A DNA stretch of 64,000 bases from Guptibacillus spartinae (lineage in GTDB: Bacteria; Bacillota; Bacilli; Bacillales; Guptibacillaceae): assembly GCF_028610625.1 (NCBI RefSeq), contig NZ_JAQQWU010000014.1:33472-97471 (forward strand). The letters are read 5' to 3'. Positions 44,162-54,831 of this stretch are shown in pieces. Positions within the stretch are counted from its first letter, which is position 1, and each line of letters opens with the position of its first letter. A model generated the notes under the pieces. The model was given only the letters and a program-made list of their open reading frames with translations, had not been told where the DNA came from and did not search any database. The position numbers and the translations under genes were made by a program.

Positions 44162-45151
44162 ATGAACTTATATCTCACCATACTACTATTTATTTTAGCG
44201 GCAATTGCAACTTATTTTGTGGCAACTCGTCTCGCCATGTACGGAGATGCCATTAGTGAAAAAACCAAAACATCCTCTGCTTTTATGGGAATTATTATCG
44301 GTGCCGCTATTTCGCTTCCGGAATTAACTTCAAGTGTCACAGCGATCGCCATCGATAGTCCCGATCTTGCAATTGGGAATTTACTTGGAAGTAATTTATT
44401 TAATCTATTAGCTCTTGCAGTTCTTGATATGGTTTACCGACGAGAACAAATTATGGGCCAAACTGATTTAGGTAGTAAACTCTATATCTATTTAGTTATC
44501 GTGATGACACTGATTGTGGTTGCCGGCCTATCGTTAACTCTACCAGCGAGCATCTTCCACATTGGCTATAGTTCCGTCATTTTAGTACTTGTTTACTTTG
44601 TTGGCGTTAAATGGATTAATCGTCAAACGGAAGAACAAGTGAAAAGAAAGAGTCGTAGAAATGAAAAATATGGAGAATTATCTTATCAAAGAGTCTTAAC
44701 CATGTTTATTTTGTCAGCGGTAGGAATTATGATCGTAGGGACCATACTCACATTAACTGCGGATCGAATTGCAGAGAGCACAGGACTTGGCGCCTCTTTT
44801 GTTGGATCTTTTCTTGTCGGAGCAAGTACATCACTTCCTGATGCTGTAAGTGTGGCTACTGCATTAAAATTGAGAAATTATAGTATGGGGGTAAGCTCGT
44901 TACTCGGCAGTAATGCCTTTAATATTATGCTTCTTTCTTTTACAGATGCCATTTATTTCAAAACGAATCTGTTTCGACATGCCAGTCCTTCTAACATCAT
45001 AACGACCGTTTCTTCTATCATCGTCGTGCTTGTTATTTTGTATAGCATTACCCGAAAAAATAAGCGGAGTACGCTTTTTTATATGCTCCCGTCTATTTTA
45101 ATTGTTATTATTTATTTCATCGCAACGTTTACTGTTTATACAATGAAGTAA
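44162..45151 (+). CDS. sodium/calcium exchanger family protein
   Basis: 329 residues from ATG 44162, chosen for AAGGAG eight bases upstream. Ten or so membrane segments with two inverted copies of the alpha repeat: GAAISLPELTSSVTAIAIDSPDLAIGNLLGSNLFN and GASTSLPDAVSVATALKLRNYSMGVSSLLGSNAFN. The conserved acidic residues (Glu and Asp) of the repeats are present. A cation antiporter of the inner membrane; ion specificity not readable. Confidence 0.88.
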   Translation: MNLYLTILLFILAAIATYFVATRLAMYGDAISEKTKTSSAFMGIIIGAAISLPELTSSVTAIAIDSPDLAIGNLLGSNLFNLLALAVLDMVYRREQIMGQTDLGSKLYIYLVIVMTLIVVAGLSLTLPASIFHIGYSSVILVLVYFVGVKWINRQTEEQVKRKSRRNEKYGELSYQRVLTMFILSAVGIMIVGTILTLTADRIAESTGLGASFVGSFLVGASTSLPDAVSVATALKLRNYSMGVSSLLGSNAFNIMLLSFTDAIYFKTNLFRHASPSNIITTVSSIIVVLVILYSITRKNKRSTLFYMLPSILIVIIYFIATFTVYTMK

Positions 45152-45184
45152 GTTGTAGAGGAGTTCCTCTACAACTTTTTTTAT
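45151..45184 (+). terminator. intrinsic terminator
   Basis: AGTTGTAGAGG, AGTT loop, CCTCTACAACT, then TTTTTT. It begins at the last base of the stop codon. Confidence 0.92.
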
Positions 45185-45264
45185 GGTTTTCTATCTCACT
45201 GATGATAGTGATGGAAACGCTCCCCCAAAAAAGTCGGAAAATATTTGCAAGTTTTAAGTAAGAG

Positions 45265-45312
45265 TGCCCGTGGAATCCCCTGTCTTAGATTAATTTTTGG
45301 AGGTTACGGGCA
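45265..45312 (+). promoter_or_regulatory. inverted repeat enclosing the ribosome binding site of the MFS gene
   Basis: TGCCCGT at 45265-45271 pairs with ACGGGCA at 45306-45312, the latter lying between GGAGG and the ATG at 45313. TCCCC inside the loop could also pair with GGAGG. Folding would hide the translation start. Confidence 0.4.
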
Positions 45313-46488
45313 ATGTCAAAAGGAAAAAGTATTCATGCATTAATTATTTTATTGTTTACTCAGTTTGTGTCAGGTGGGGTAACAAATACAAAGGGAATTG
45401 TGCTCGATCAAGTTGAAACCGATATTGGGCTTGATATGAGTCAATTTGGACTCGTTGTTTTAATCTTTCAGCTAGGCTTTACGCTTGCTAGTTTAATCTT
45501 TGGCTATTTAACTGACAAAAAAGGGTTAAGAATAATGGTGATCTTCGCCACGATTGTAATGGGACTCGGTTTTGCCGGTACAGGCTTTGCACCAAATATT
45601 ACTTTCTTTCTCGGTTTTTATATGTTAATCGGATTTGGTTTGGGTGCGCTAGGCGTAGCGTCTAACGCCATTGTGCCTGCTGCTTATCCAGAAAAACAAA
45701 ACCAAATGTTTAATTTAGCGATGGGGATTTATGGTCTTGGGATGATTATTTTCCCTCAACTTCTAAACTACATGTTTCAGTTTGCTTCATGGCGCTATTT
45801 CTATCTCGCGATTGCCATTCTGAACATTCTCGTGATTTTCTACGTAACGTCAGTCAAATTCCCGGATGGAAAAGCAGAAAAAATCAATTTGAAAGCATTT
45901 ATTCCAATGTTAAAAGATGCACAGATGATCTTTTTAATGTTCTTCTTGATTTTCGAAGTATCTGCTGAAGTTTCATTCACAAACTTCTTTCCACCTTATT
46001 TAAAATCTCTTGAACTCGGAGGGATTTCAACTGAAGCAAAATCTGATATGGTTGCTACTATTCTTTCGCTCTTTTCGGTTTTCTTTATGATTGGCCGACT
46101 AGGTGTCGCTTATCTTGCCAATAAAATCAATGAGCGCTTAATTATGATTTCATTTTCACTAGGTTCAGTGATTATCGTCGCCATTAGTTTCTTTTTTGCA
46201 AATCAAGTACCGTACTTGTTTGCAGGAGCGGGATTGTTTTTCTCAACATTATTCCCTACCGCAACCGCTTTTGGAACAACTATTTCAAAAAATCCAGGTA
46301 CAGCACTAGGATTGATTTATGTGGCTTCCGGAATAGGTGGCGGTATCGCGGGTTATATCATCGGTATTGTTTCTGAAGCATTTGGTGCTAAAGGTGGATT
46401 CAGTCTTGTCATAGTATTTCTTGCACTGATGTTTGTCGTATCACTGTTCTTAAATTCAGGTAAATCAAAGCAAACCGTGAAAGAGTAA
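45313..46488 (+). CDS. MFS transporter
   Basis: 391 residues, about twelve membrane segments, with FGYLTDKKGLRIMV (loop 2-3 motif) and IGRLGVAYLANKINERL in the second half. Resembles sugar- or anion-type permeases of the FucP/NarK-like breadth, but the substrate is unclear. Its start lies in the hairpin described at 45265-45312. Confidence 0.82.
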   Translation: MSKGKSIHALIILLFTQFVSGGVTNTKGIVLDQVETDIGLDMSQFGLVVLIFQLGFTLASLIFGYLTDKKGLRIMVIFATIVMGLGFAGTGFAPNITFFLGFYMLIGFGLGALGVASNAIVPAAYPEKQNQMFNLAMGIYGLGMIIFPQLLNYMFQFASWRYFYLAIAILNILVIFYVTSVKFPDGKAEKINLKAFIPMLKDAQMIFLMFFLIFEVSAEVSFTNFFPPYLKSLELGGISTEAKSDMVATILSLFSVFFMIGRLGVAYLANKINERLIMISFSLGSVIIVAISFFFANQVPYLFAGAGLFFSTLFPTATAFGTTISKNPGTALGLIYVASGIGGGIAGYIIGIVSEAFGAKGGFSLVIVFLALMFVVSLFLNSGKSKQTVKE

Positions 46489-46505
46489 GATAACTATAAA
46501 AAAAG

Positions 46506-46534
46506 CCGCCGGTAGTTTACCGGCGGTTTAGTTA
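46506..46534. terminator. bidirectional intrinsic terminator
   Basis: CCGCCGGTA, GTT loop, TACCGGCGG; A-tract on the left gives a strong terminator for the minus-strand bioY gene. Confidence 0.9.
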
Positions 46535-46566
46535 TATTCATCTATTGGGAATAGAGGAATGACTTA

Positions 46567-47148
46567 TCAAGCTACCTGTGGACGTTTGGATGTTTTAGAA
46601 ACGGCAGCGTATATACGAGGTGAAATAAGGGCAGCTACAACGGATAACAGGATATCTTTAGGTAGCGGCGCCAACATCCATAACCATGCCATACCGTAAG
46701 TAAATCCTTCAGGAGCGTCAGCCCAGAATTTGTACGCATAATACATATAGTTTGTACCAAGGACATAATTCAAAATAAATGCAGTGAAACTAGCAATCAT
46801 AAATGTCATGACTGTTGGCTTTGATTTCGATTCAACAATTTTCCCTGCAACGTACGCTACTAAAATATAAGAAAGAATAAATCCGAATGTTGGTTTAAAT
46901 AAAACTCCAGGGCCACCTGTGAACTGAGCAAATACTGGAGCACCAGCAAGACCAACGAGCGTATAGACGATCATGGAAATGGACCCAAGTCGACTGCCGA
47001 GTAATAGACCAGCTAAAATGGCAAAAAACGTTTGTAAAGTAATGGGTACGCCACCTACTACGAGAAATTGCGCGATATTGGCGCCAACCGCCATTAATGC
47101 TGCAAACATTCCTGCATAAACTAAATCAATTGTTTTCATCTTCCTCAT
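46567..47148 (-). CDS. bioY: biotin transporter BioY (ECF S component)
   Basis: 193 residues, six membrane segments. Landmarks: FAALMAVGANIAQFLVVGGVPITLQTFFAILAGLLLGSRLG and YTLVGLAGAPVFAQFTGGPGVLFKPTFGFILSY, as in BioY. It binds biotin in the membrane and pairs with the shared EcfA/EcfA'/EcfT module, not in this window. GAGG precedes ATG 47148. GTTAAC pairs upstream (47226-47336) look like BirA boxes, so repression by biotin-loaded BirA is likely. Confidence 0.93.
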   Translation of the reverse strand: MRKMKTIDLVYAGMFAALMAVGANIAQFLVVGGVPITLQTFFAILAGLLLGSRLGSISMIVYTLVGLAGAPVFAQFTGGPGVLFKPTFGFILSYILVAYVAGKIVESKSKPTVMTFMIASFTAFILNYVLGTNYMYYAYKFWADAPEGFTYGMAWLWMLAPLPKDILLSVVAALISPRIYAAVSKTSKRPQVA

Positions 47149-47225
47149 GACTGAACCTCGCTTTCATTATCACTATAATGAATCGTAAAAGAAAAAACGT
47201 TTTATGTCAACATATATTTTAATTA

Positions 47226-47340
47226 GGTTAACCTTAAATGAGGCGAGTTAACTTAATTCAAGTATATACTGTGGTTTTACATGATATAGAAGTGAAGTTA
47301 ACCTTAAATGACACCGAATAATGATAAAAAGTTAACTTAA
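47226..47340. promoter_or_regulatory. GTTAAC palindrome pairs upstream of bioY, candidate BirA operators
   Basis: GTTAACCTTAAATGA occurs at 47227 and again at 47297, each followed by GTTAACTTAA (at 47247 and 47331). The first pair has 14 bp between the hexamers, close to the 14-16 bp gap of known BirA boxes; the second pair has a wider 28-bp gap. No gene is seen in the rest of 47149-47525. Confidence 0.5.
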
Positions 47341-47525
47341 ATCATTCTATGAATAATAGAAAATGCCTTTTGTTTTGTTTGATTGTTTCAAGGATAATTT
47401 CTGGCTACTTACGCGAAATTCTTGTCCTATGAATGAAACGATCCAACAGATTATTAGAAAACGTACTACTTAACAAAAAATCTATGGTAAACTAAGAGCG
47501 AAAGTACGTTGAAAGGAGCCTCTAT

Positions 47526-47921
47526 ATGAACATGTTAAGAGGAACCATTCTGTCTGTTTTGTTGCTTTGTTTCGTACTTGCCATAAGCACGGCTTTTGCA
47601 AATGGACAAGATGAGAACCTTGCTTATAAAACTGGAGAGGTTCAAGAAAAGCTAATTCGATATGAAAAACCAAAAGTAACAGCAGAAGTGGAGCAGAACA
47701 AAGATACGAGCGGTAATGAAAGTGATGCAGAAGTAACGAATGAAGATGCAGAAGAGGCGACAAACGCGCCAGTGGAAAAACCTTATTATTATCTTATTGT
47801 TAATAAAACTCCTTATTTAGCCGATAAATCTGATTGGGAGTCGGTTGAAGAAGGTCATATCGTTACACTTGGTTATGAAGAAGGTAACGTCCATGTCGTG
47901 AAAACAATTGATGAAGACTAA
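47526..47921 (+). CDS. hypothetical secreted protein (131 aa)
   Basis: Signal peptide MNMLRGTILSVLLLCFVLAISTAFANG with a likely cleavage at AFA-N, then an acidic low-complexity linker (about residues 55-82, rich in Glu, Asp, Thr, Asn) and a compact C-terminal part EKPYYYLIVNKTPYLADKSDWESVEEGHIVTLGYEEGNVHVV. Not recognised. RBS AAGGAG. It may be exported and loosely cell-associated. Confidence 0.7.
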   Translation: MNMLRGTILSVLLLCFVLAISTAFANGQDENLAYKTGEVQEKLIRYEKPKVTAEVEQNKDTSGNESDAEVTNEDAEEATNAPVEKPYYYLIVNKTPYLADKSDWESVEEGHIVTLGYEEGNVHVVKTIDED

Positions 47922-47958
47922 ACATTAAGGTACAATACGGTTCGATGTTTTTTTCTCT

Positions 47959-47982
47959 CCTGCCAATGTGCAGGTTTTTTTA
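47959..47982 (+). terminator. intrinsic terminator
   Basis: CCTGC, CAATGT loop, GCAGG, then TTTTTTT. The remaining 47983-48222 holds the parE upstream region; I saw no gene or structured element in it. Confidence 0.8.
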
Positions 47983-48222
47983 ATACGTTTAGAATGAATG
48001 GATTTCTAGCTTAATTTATTGGGTGGAAAAGCCCGCCGTTTTAATAGTAGTCAAATATCATTTTAATGTAACGAACGCACTAAGAGTCTATAAAAGTCGA
48101 TCCCGCTATTAAAAACAATCAGATCTGGCAATGCTTTAAAAAAGGATTGGGTACAAAAAAGATAGAAACACCCGTTCTCATATGGTAGGCTAGTCTATAC
48201 AGCAAGTTGAAAGGGGAAAAAC

Positions 48223-50193
48223 ATGGTAACAAAACAAAAGCAAGAATATAGCGATGATTCAATCCAGGTTCTAGAGGGATTGGAAGCGGTGAGAAAGCGT
48301 CCTGGAATGTATATCGGGAGCACTGACTCAAGAGGCCTCCATCATCTTGTTTATGAAATTGTAGATAATTCAGTTGATGAAGCTCTTGCCGGACATGGAG
48401 ATGAAATCAACGTTACTTTATATGAAGATAATAGTGTTAGCATTGAAGATAATGGTCGTGGAATGCCCGTTGGTATGCACAAACTGGGTAAACCTACTCC
48501 AGAAATTATTCTAACCATTCTCCATGCAGGAGGTAAATTTGGACAGGGTGGTTATAAAACGAGTGGTGGATTGCACGGTGTTGGGGCTTCCGTTGTAAAT
48601 GCTCTTTCCGAATGGTTAGAGGTAACGATCCATCGGGATGGTTTTATATTTAAACAGCGTTTCGAAAACGGCGGGAAGCCAGCGACAACCCTTGAAAACA
48701 TCGGGAAAACCCGTAAGACCGGTACAACCATACACTTTAAGCCCGATCCGACAATGTTTAGTACATTAAATTATAACTATGACACGCTTAGTGAGCGCCT
48801 ACGTGAAGCAGCCTTTTTATTAAAGGGACTGAAAATCGAATTAGATGATAAGCGTCACGACCGCAAAGAAGTTTTCTATTATGAAACCGGTATCGAGGCG
48901 TTTATCGATTATTTAAACGAAGATAAAGAAACGCTCCATCCAGTTGTCACGTTTAACGGAGAAAGCAACGGGATAGAACTAGACTTTTCATTCCAATACA
49001 ACGATGGTTTTTCAGAAAATGTCCTTTCTTTTGTAAACAACGTTCGAACCAAAGACGGTGGTACACATGAGTCAGGTATGAAAACGGCCATTACACGTGT
49101 CATCAATGACTACGCAAAGAAAGTGAATCTTTTAAAAGAAAAAGACAAGAATCTTGAAGGAAATGACATTCGAGAAGGATTTACAGCAATCGTCTCGGTC
49201 CGTATTCCAGAAGAATTGCTTCAGTTCGAAGGTCAAACGAAAAGTAAGCTCGGAACGAGTGAGGCACGTTCAGCAATTGATGCGATTGTATCCGGTCAAT
49301 TTTCATATTTTCTAGAAGAGAATCCTTCTATTAGTGAGATGCTCATTAAAAAGTCAATCAAAGCCGCTCAGGCACGTGAAGCAGCAAGAAAGGCGCGTGA
49401 AGATGCGCGATCGGGAAAGAAAGGGAAGCGCAAAGAAACCATTCTTAGTGGTAAACTTACCCCGGCCACTTCTCGAAATCCGAAGAAAAATGAGTTGTAT
49501 CTTGTTGAGGGTGATTCTGCTGGTGGTTCTGCAAAGCAAGGACGCGATCGACGAACACAGGCAATTCTTCCGCTACGAGGAAAGGTCATCAATACAGAAA
49601 AAGCGAAGTTGCAGGATATTTTTAAAAACGAAGAGATTAATACAATCATTCATGCGATTGGAGCGGGAGTTGGCCCTGACTTTGATATTGAAGATGCGAA
49701 TTATGACAAAGTCATTATCATGACCGATGCTGACACGGACGGTGCCCATATCCAAGTGCTTCTATTAACGTTTTTCTACCGCTATATGAAACAACTTGTG
49801 GAGCATGGAAAAGTATTTCTTGCTCTTCCACCCCTGTACAAAGTTAGTAAAGGGAAAGGGAAAAAAGAAGTTGTTGAATATGCGTGGGATGAAGAAGGTA
49901 TGAAAAAAGCGATGAAAAAAGTTGGAAAAGGCTATACGATTCAACGCTATAAAGGTCTTGGTGAGATGAACGCTGATCAATTATGGGAAACAACGATGAA
50001 TCCTGAAAGCCGCACGTTAATTCGTGTGAAGATTGAAGATATTGCACGTGCAGAGCGACGCGTTTCCGTCCTTATGGGAGATAAAGTCGAACCACGTAGG
50101 CAGTGGATTGAATCAAATGTGGCATTCGGACTAAATGAAGAAACGAACATCATCGAAAATGAAAACATTTCCATTATTGAAGAGGAGGCGTAA
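48223..50193 (+). CDS. parE: DNA topoisomerase IV subunit B
   Basis: 656 residues. GHKL ATPase domain: [74 protein letters not shown] domain: [37 protein letters not shown] and [12 protein letters not shown]. With ParC it decatenates sister chromosomes. It is ParE rather than GyrB by length, the '[10 protein letters not shown]' form and the partner gene 2 bp downstream. RBS GAAAGGGG. Confidence 0.97.
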   Translation: MVTKQKQEYSDDSIQVLEGLEAVRKRPGMYIGSTDSRGLHHLVYEIVDNSVDEALAGHGDEINVTLYEDNSVSIEDNGRGMPVGMHKLGKPTPEIILTILHAGGKFGQGGYKTSGGLHGVGASVVNALSEWLEVTIHRDGFIFKQRFENGGKPATTLENIGKTRKTGTTIHFKPDPTMFSTLNYNYDTLSERLREAAFLLKGLKIELDDKRHDRKEVFYYETGIEAFIDYLNEDKETLHPVVTFNGESNGIELDFSFQYNDGFSENVLSFVNNVRTKDGGTHESGMKTAITRVINDYAKKVNLLKEKDKNLEGNDIREGFTAIVSVRIPEELLQFEGQTKSKLGTSEARSAIDAIVSGQFSYFLEENPSISEMLIKKSIKAAQAREAARKAREDARSGKKGKRKETILSGKLTPATSRNPKKNELYLVEGDSAGGSAKQGRDRRTQAILPLRGKVINTEKAKLQDIFKNEEINTIIHAIGAGVGPDFDIEDANYDKVIIMTDADTDGAHIQVLLLTFFYRYMKQLVEHGKVFLALPPLYKVSKGKGKKEVVEYAWDEEGMKKAMKKVGKGYTIQRYKGLGEMNADQLWETTMNPESRTLIRVKIEDIARAERRVSVLMGDKVEPRRQWIESNVAFGLNEETNIIENENISIIEEEA

Positions 50194-50195
50194 CA

Positions 50196-52622
50196 TTGGC
50201 TAACGCAGAAAAATTTCTAGATCTACCGCTTGAAGATGTCCTCGGCGACGCTTTTGGGCGGTATAGTAAATACATTATTCAGGACCGTGCCCTGCCTGAT
50301 GCAAGGGACGGTTTGAAGCCTGTACAACGCCGGATTCTTTATGCGATGCATCATGAAGGAAATACAGCCGAAAAACCGTTTCGGAAATCAGCCAAAACGG
50401 TTGGTAACGTCATAGGTAACTACCATCCACATGGAGATACCTCTGTTTATGATGCGATGGTGCGTATGACTCAGGATTGGAAAGTTCGTAACATTCTTGT
50501 GGAGATGCATGGGAATAACGGGAGTGTTGATGGAGACCCTCCTGCAGCGATGCGTTATACAGAAGCGCGACTGGCTGCTATTTCATCTGAACTTCTTCGT
50601 GATATTGATAAAGATACGGTTGAGTTTGCACCAAACTTTGACGATACGCAAAATGAGCCAATTGTTCTACCTGCACGTTTTCCTAACCTTCTCGTCAATG
50701 GTTCAACAGGTATTTCAGCTGGATACGCTACGGACATCCCTCCTCATAACCTTGGTGAGGTCATTGATGCAGCCGTGATGCAGATGGAGAATCCTGACGT
50801 TACACTCCAAGAATTAATGGGCGTCATTAAAGGACCAGATTTCCCAACTGGGGGGATTGCTCAAGGTACTGAAGGTATTCGAAAAGCGTTCGAAACAGGT
50901 AAAGGAAAGTTCATTTTACGTGGCAAGGCGGATATTGAAGAAGTTCGCGGCGGGCGTCAACAAATTGTTGTGACGGAAATTCCCTATGAAATCAATAAAG
51001 CGAACCTTGTTAAAAAAATTGATGAGCTTCGTGTTGATCGCAAAATTGAAGGGATTTCTGAAGTGCGTGATGAAACAGATCGCACCGGCCTTCGTTTTGT
51101 GATTGAACTAAAAAAAGAAGCTGACGCAAATGGCATACTGAAATACTTGTATAAAGCGACGGATCTTCAAATTACGTACAATTACAACATGGTTGCCATC
51201 TACAACAAAACACCGAAACAAATGGGATTAAAGCAAATACTCAAGGCTTATATTGAGCACCAGAAGGAAGTCGTGATTCGGCGATCTGAGTATGATTTGA
51301 AGCGTGCAAAAGATCGCCAGCATGTTGTGGAAGGGTTAATTCGCGCAATCTCTATTTTGGATGAAGTCATTGCAACAATTCGTTCATCTAAAGATAAGCG
51401 CGACGCTAAAAACAACTTAATGACTCAGTACGACTTTACAGATGCCCAGGCTGAAGCCATTGTGAATTTACAACTATACCGCTTAACGAATACTGATATT
51501 ACAACGCTAGAAAAGGAATCAGAAGAGTTAAGTCAATTGATTAATAAGCTTGAAACGATTCTCGGTAGCGAGAAAAAGCTTGTAAACCTCATTAAAAAAG
51601 AATTACTTGAAATTCGTAAGAAATATGCGGATGAACGTATGACCATTATAGAAGATGAAATTGAAGATATTAAAGTCAATCTCGAAGTAATGATTCCTTC
51701 AGAAGACGTGATTGTCACTGTGACAGAAGATGGTTATGTAAAAAGAACAAGTCCACGTTCTTATGCTGCATCGAATGGAAAAGACTTCGGGATGAAAGAA
51801 ACGGATACGCTCCTTCGTCAATTTGATAGCAATACCACTCATACCATCTTGCTCTTTACGAACAAAGGTAGCTACCTTTATTTGCCTGTGCATGAGCTAC
51901 CTGAAATCAGATGGAAAGATCTTGGACAGCATGTGGCTAACATTGTATCAATTGAGTCTGACGAGCGAATTATTGAAGCCATGGAAATAAAAGAGTTTAA
52001 AGAAGATCAATACCTCGTCTTTGTAACGAAACAGGGTATGATTAAGAAAACAGAGCTTTCTCAATATAAAGCTCAGCGGTATTCTAAGCCACTGATGGCG
52101 CTTAAGTTAAAAAAAGAAGATGAATTGGTAGATGTTTACACAACGAACGGTAGTAAAGAAGTCTTCCTAGCCACACACTTTGGGTATGGACTTCGATTTA
52201 AAGAAGAAGAAATTAGTCTAGTTGGCCAACGAGCGAGCGGAGTAAAAGGCATTAACTTAAAAGAGGACGATTTCGTCGTGAGCGGGATCATTTATGAGCC
52301 AACTGCGAAGCATGACATATTCCTAGCCACTCATCGAGGGGCTGTGAAGAAAATGCAGCTAAGTGAATTTGAAATAACAACGAGAGCAAAACGCGGTGTA
52401 GTGATGTTACGTGAACTGAAATCAAATCCTCATCGGGTCATTGGAGCGGAGGCTGTAACAAAACAGGATCTCATTATCGTTCGAACGAAAAAGGGAGAAC
52501 CAATTGAGGTAGACCCAGCAACCTATCGACCAAATGATCGGTATAGCAACGGGTCATTTGTCGTTGACGTGAGTGAGACGGGCGACGCAGTAGAAATTAA
52601 GAAAGTCCAAAAGCCCATATAA
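50196..52622 (+). CDS. parC: DNA topoisomerase IV subunit A
   Basis: 808 residues, TTG start with GAGGAGG upstream, 2 bp after parE. Catalytic Tyr in [11 protein letters not shown]; quinolone-determining region [21 protein letters not shown] with the usual Ser retained (Ser position 80 in S. aureus numbering), so no sign of a target resistance change there. C-terminal beta-propeller repeats begin near residue 500 ([17 protein letters not shown]). It ends at the terminator at 52630. Confidence 0.97.
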   Translation: MANAEKFLDLPLEDVLGDAFGRYSKYIIQDRALPDARDGLKPVQRRILYAMHHEGNTAEKPFRKSAKTVGNVIGNYHPHGDTSVYDAMVRMTQDWKVRNILVEMHGNNGSVDGDPPAAMRYTEARLAAISSELLRDIDKDTVEFAPNFDDTQNEPIVLPARFPNLLVNGSTGISAGYATDIPPHNLGEVIDAAVMQMENPDVTLQELMGVIKGPDFPTGGIAQGTEGIRKAFETGKGKFILRGKADIEEVRGGRQQIVVTEIPYEINKANLVKKIDELRVDRKIEGISEVRDETDRTGLRFVIELKKEADANGILKYLYKATDLQITYNYNMVAIYNKTPKQMGLKQILKAYIEHQKEVVIRRSEYDLKRAKDRQHVVEGLIRAISILDEVIATIRSSKDKRDAKNNLMTQYDFTDAQAEAIVNLQLYRLTNTDITTLEKESEELSQLINKLETILGSEKKLVNLIKKELLEIRKKYADERMTIIEDEIEDIKVNLEVMIPSEDVIVTVTEDGYVKRTSPRSYAASNGKDFGMKETDTLLRQFDSNTTHTILLFTNKGSYLYLPVHELPEIRWKDLGQHVANIVSIESDERIIEAMEIKEFKEDQYLVFVTKQGMIKKTELSQYKAQRYSKPLMALKLKKEDELVDVYTTNGSKEVFLATHFGYGLRFKEEEISLVGQRASGVKGINLKEDDFVVSGIIYEPTAKHDIFLATHRGAVKKMQLSEFEITTRAKRGVVMLRELKSNPHRVIGAEAVTKQDLIIVRTKKGEPIEVDPATYRPNDRYSNGSFVVDVSETGDAVEIKKVQKPI

Positions 52623-52629
52623 AATCTAG

Positions 52630-52658
52630 AAAACCCGCCTAAAAAGCGGGTTTTCTTT
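52630..52658 (+). terminator. intrinsic terminator
   Basis: AAAACCCGC, loop, GCGGGTTTT, then CTTTG. Confidence 0.88.
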
Positions 52659-52777
52659 GTATATGAGCAAGGAAATTTGTGATATAATAATTGGTATGCG
52701 AACATATGATTGCCACCCCTCTAAAATGGCACTTTCCAATCAAACAAACAAGAAGTCACAGATCAAGGAGGAATGAA

Positions 52778-53275
52778 ATGGAGGGGAAAACCCATGCCAT
52801 TGGCGGTATTTGCTTAGGAGTTGCCGCACAAAGCTACTACATAACAGATCAACTTGATGCTCCAGAGTTAATTGTATTTTACGGAGCCTGTCTATTTGGA
52901 GGACTTTTGCCTGACATTTGTCATCCAGGTTCCTGGACCGGTAGAAGAGCAAAAGCTTTATCCAAAGGGATTAGCCGTTTTTTTGGACATCGAACCATTA
53001 CGCACAGCATTCTTTTTATTATTCTTGTCTACTGGTTAACATCTAGTTTTACTTTTCAATATGATCACCTTATCCAAACGGGTCTTTTAGTAGGAATTGT
53101 GAGTCACATTGTTTTAGATGCGATGACAGTAAGAGGAATTCAGTTGTTTTATCCCATCCCACTTCGCGTTCGTTTTCCACTTTATTTAAAAACCGCCTCT
53201 AAGGGAGAAGGTTTAATAAGTAGCTGTCTGATTATCCTCACAATTATTATGGTTTACAACAAGGTACTTTCATAA
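52778..53275 (+). CDS. YdjM/DUF457-like membrane-bound metal-dependent hydrolase
   Basis: 165 residues from ATG 52778 (AAGGAGG upstream). Conserved His/Asp pattern: KTHAIGGICLG, GGLLPDICHPGSWTGRRAK, FGHRTITHSILF and GIVSHIVLDAMT, which together form the putative metal site, with four membrane segments. Members include the LexA-regulated YdjM of E. coli; enzymatic role unproven. Confidence 0.82.
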   Translation: MEGKTHAIGGICLGVAAQSYYITDQLDAPELIVFYGACLFGGLLPDICHPGSWTGRRAKALSKGISRFFGHRTITHSILFIILVYWLTSSFTFQYDHLIQTGLLVGIVSHIVLDAMTVRGIQLFYPIPLRVRFPLYLKTASKGEGLISSCLIILTIIMVYNKVLS

Positions 53276-53372
53276 GCTTCCATTTTTGTACTGACGTAAG
53301 CCATCTTACAGCCCTTTTAAGATTTTTCGTGTATGCTTGTTAGAAGAAGGATACAGAGAGGATGGGGAGACG

Positions 53373-54026
53373 ATGCGTGCAAAAGTAGTTTTAAAATGGG
53401 CACTCATCTTAATAACGGTCATGCTCTTGGTCTGGTTCAGTCGATCTTATCTAGATTTTAGAGTGGAAGAAATCAGAGATTGGATTTTATCATTCGGTAT
53501 ACTTGCTCCAATTGTCTACATGGTTATTTACACGATACGCCCCTTGATTTTCTTCCCGGCATCCGTTTTATCGATTGCAGGAGGACTTGCGTTTGGATCA
53601 TTGTTCGGTACATTATACACGGTGATCGGGGCAACTGGAGGAGCGGTTTTATCATTTATTGTCGCTAGAAAACTTGGAAAGTCAATTGCTAATAAAGATT
53701 GGCAGGGCAAAGGACGAAAGCTACAAGAACAGCTTGAGAAAAATGGATTTTTCTATGTTCTCTTTTTTCGATTCGTTCCGCTCTTTAACTTTGATTTAAT
53801 TAGTTATTCTGCTGGTTTATCTAAAATACGGTTTACTTCATTCTTTTTCGGTACGCTAATTGGCATTATACCTGGGACTTTTGCTTACAATTTTTTAGGC
53901 AGCAGCCTCGTATCAGGTAATCCAAAAATTATTGCACTCGCTGTTGGAGTCTTCATCTTACTATCGGTTATACCAATCTTAATTCGCAACAGAGTGACGA
54001 AGAAAAACACGTCATTAAATAAATAA
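53373..54026 (+). CDS. TVP38/TMEM64 (DedA-like/VTT domain) membrane protein
   Basis: 217 residues from ATG 53373 (GGGGAG upstream) rather than the TTG at 53337. Seen: RPLIFFPASVLSIAGGLAFGSLFGTLYTVIGATGGAVLSFIVARKLGK and RFVPLFNFDLISYSAGLSKIRFTSFFFGTLIGIIPGTFAYNFLGS, the VTT-domain blocks. Possibly a lipid scramblase or flippase, as shown for other family members. Confidence 0.88.
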   Translation: MRAKVVLKWALILITVMLLVWFSRSYLDFRVEEIRDWILSFGILAPIVYMVIYTIRPLIFFPASVLSIAGGLAFGSLFGTLYTVIGATGGAVLSFIVARKLGKSIANKDWQGKGRKLQEQLEKNGFFYVLFFRFVPLFNFDLISYSAGLSKIRFTSFFFGTLIGIIPGTFAYNFLGSSLVSGNPKIIALAVGVFILLSVIPILIRNRVTKKNTSLNK

Positions 54027-54030
54027 GAAA

Positions 54031-54068
54031 AAGGAGCAGGCTGTTTAGACAACGCCTGCTCCTTTTAT
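54031..54068. terminator. bidirectional intrinsic terminator
   Basis: AAGGAGCAGGC and GCCTGCTCCTT with a 12-base loop, A-tract left and TTTT right. Confidence 0.9.
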
Positions 54069-54643
54069 GACTGAATTTCTTTATTTTTACCCTGTTTTAA
54101 ACCTTTTCTAGTTCGTCGACGATCCACAATGAGATAAATGATCGTAGATAGGAGAAGCAGGCCGTGTGTAAAACTAAACTCGGCACCGTAATAATCACCG
54201 TTCCAATAAGAAACAACTCCAGGAATAATCGTATGACTGAGCGGATAAAAAATCGGCACAGCATCGCTTACATGCGTGAAAAAATCAACCACAACATGCA
54301 AGAACCATCCCCACACAAAACCAGAAAAAGGTGTTAGCTTAAATCCTCGATGTACGATCATCAATAGAAGAAAGGCAAGTAACCAGATGACAATCGAATG
54401 GCCTAATTGGCGGAGTACAACAACGACAGGGTGTTCAAATAACCCATGGATGAAATAATGCACAGAGAGGTTAATGTCTGGATTCGTGATTTTTTGAATA
54501 CTACGTTCTATTAATAAGTATAAAAACATCACATAATAAATAAGGTCAGGTGCGATGCCGCCGATGACAATATATTTAATGGTTCGTTTGCTTTTCTTTC
54601 TGAAAAAGAAATAACTCCAGAATGCATGGTGAAGTGTATTCAT
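54065..54643 (-). CDS. integral membrane protein, DUF457-like
   Basis: 192 residues from the ATG at 54641-54643 (GAGGG nine bases upstream). Several membrane segments and conserved polar sites MNTLHHAFWSY, GGIAPDLIYYVMF, LGHSIVIW and GWFLHVVVDFFTHVSDAVPIFYPL, which mirror the His/Asp pattern of the metal-dependent membrane hydrolase group. It is a distant relative of the gene at 52778 by pattern. Function unknown. Confidence 0.7.
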   Translation of the reverse strand: MNTLHHAFWSYFFFRKKSKRTIKYIVIGGIAPDLIYYVMFLYLLIERSIQKITNPDINLSVHYFIHGLFEHPVVVVLRQLGHSIVIWLLAFLLLMIVHRGFKLTPFSGFVWGWFLHVVVDFFTHVSDAVPIFYPLSHTIIPGVVSYWNGDYYGAEFSFTHGLLLLSTIIYLIVDRRRTRKGLKQGKNKEIQS

Positions 54644-54831
54644 AAGGTAAACCCTCACTTTATATGTCAGCTATGGCCGGTTCTTTAAAAGACTACTTCT
54701 CATTTTATCATCACAGTAGCTAACTGTCCTTTGTTAACGCGTTTTAGCTATTGTCCATAAGCAATAACTCTGACAGATAAGAGAAGATTTGATAAAGTAA
54801 AGATGGACTATTGAACAATTGGAGGCACATG

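Noticed and set aside
46567..47148. Biotin synthesis operon near bioY
   Set aside because: No bio genes are adjacent; bioY stands alone.
49354..50174. Several minus-strand open frames inside parE
   Set aside because: They have no ribosome binding sites and are shadows of the strongly conserved parE frame.
50196..52622. Quinolone-resistance change in parC
   Set aside because: The key Ser in [12 protein letters not shown] is retained; the Asp after it is a normal variant.
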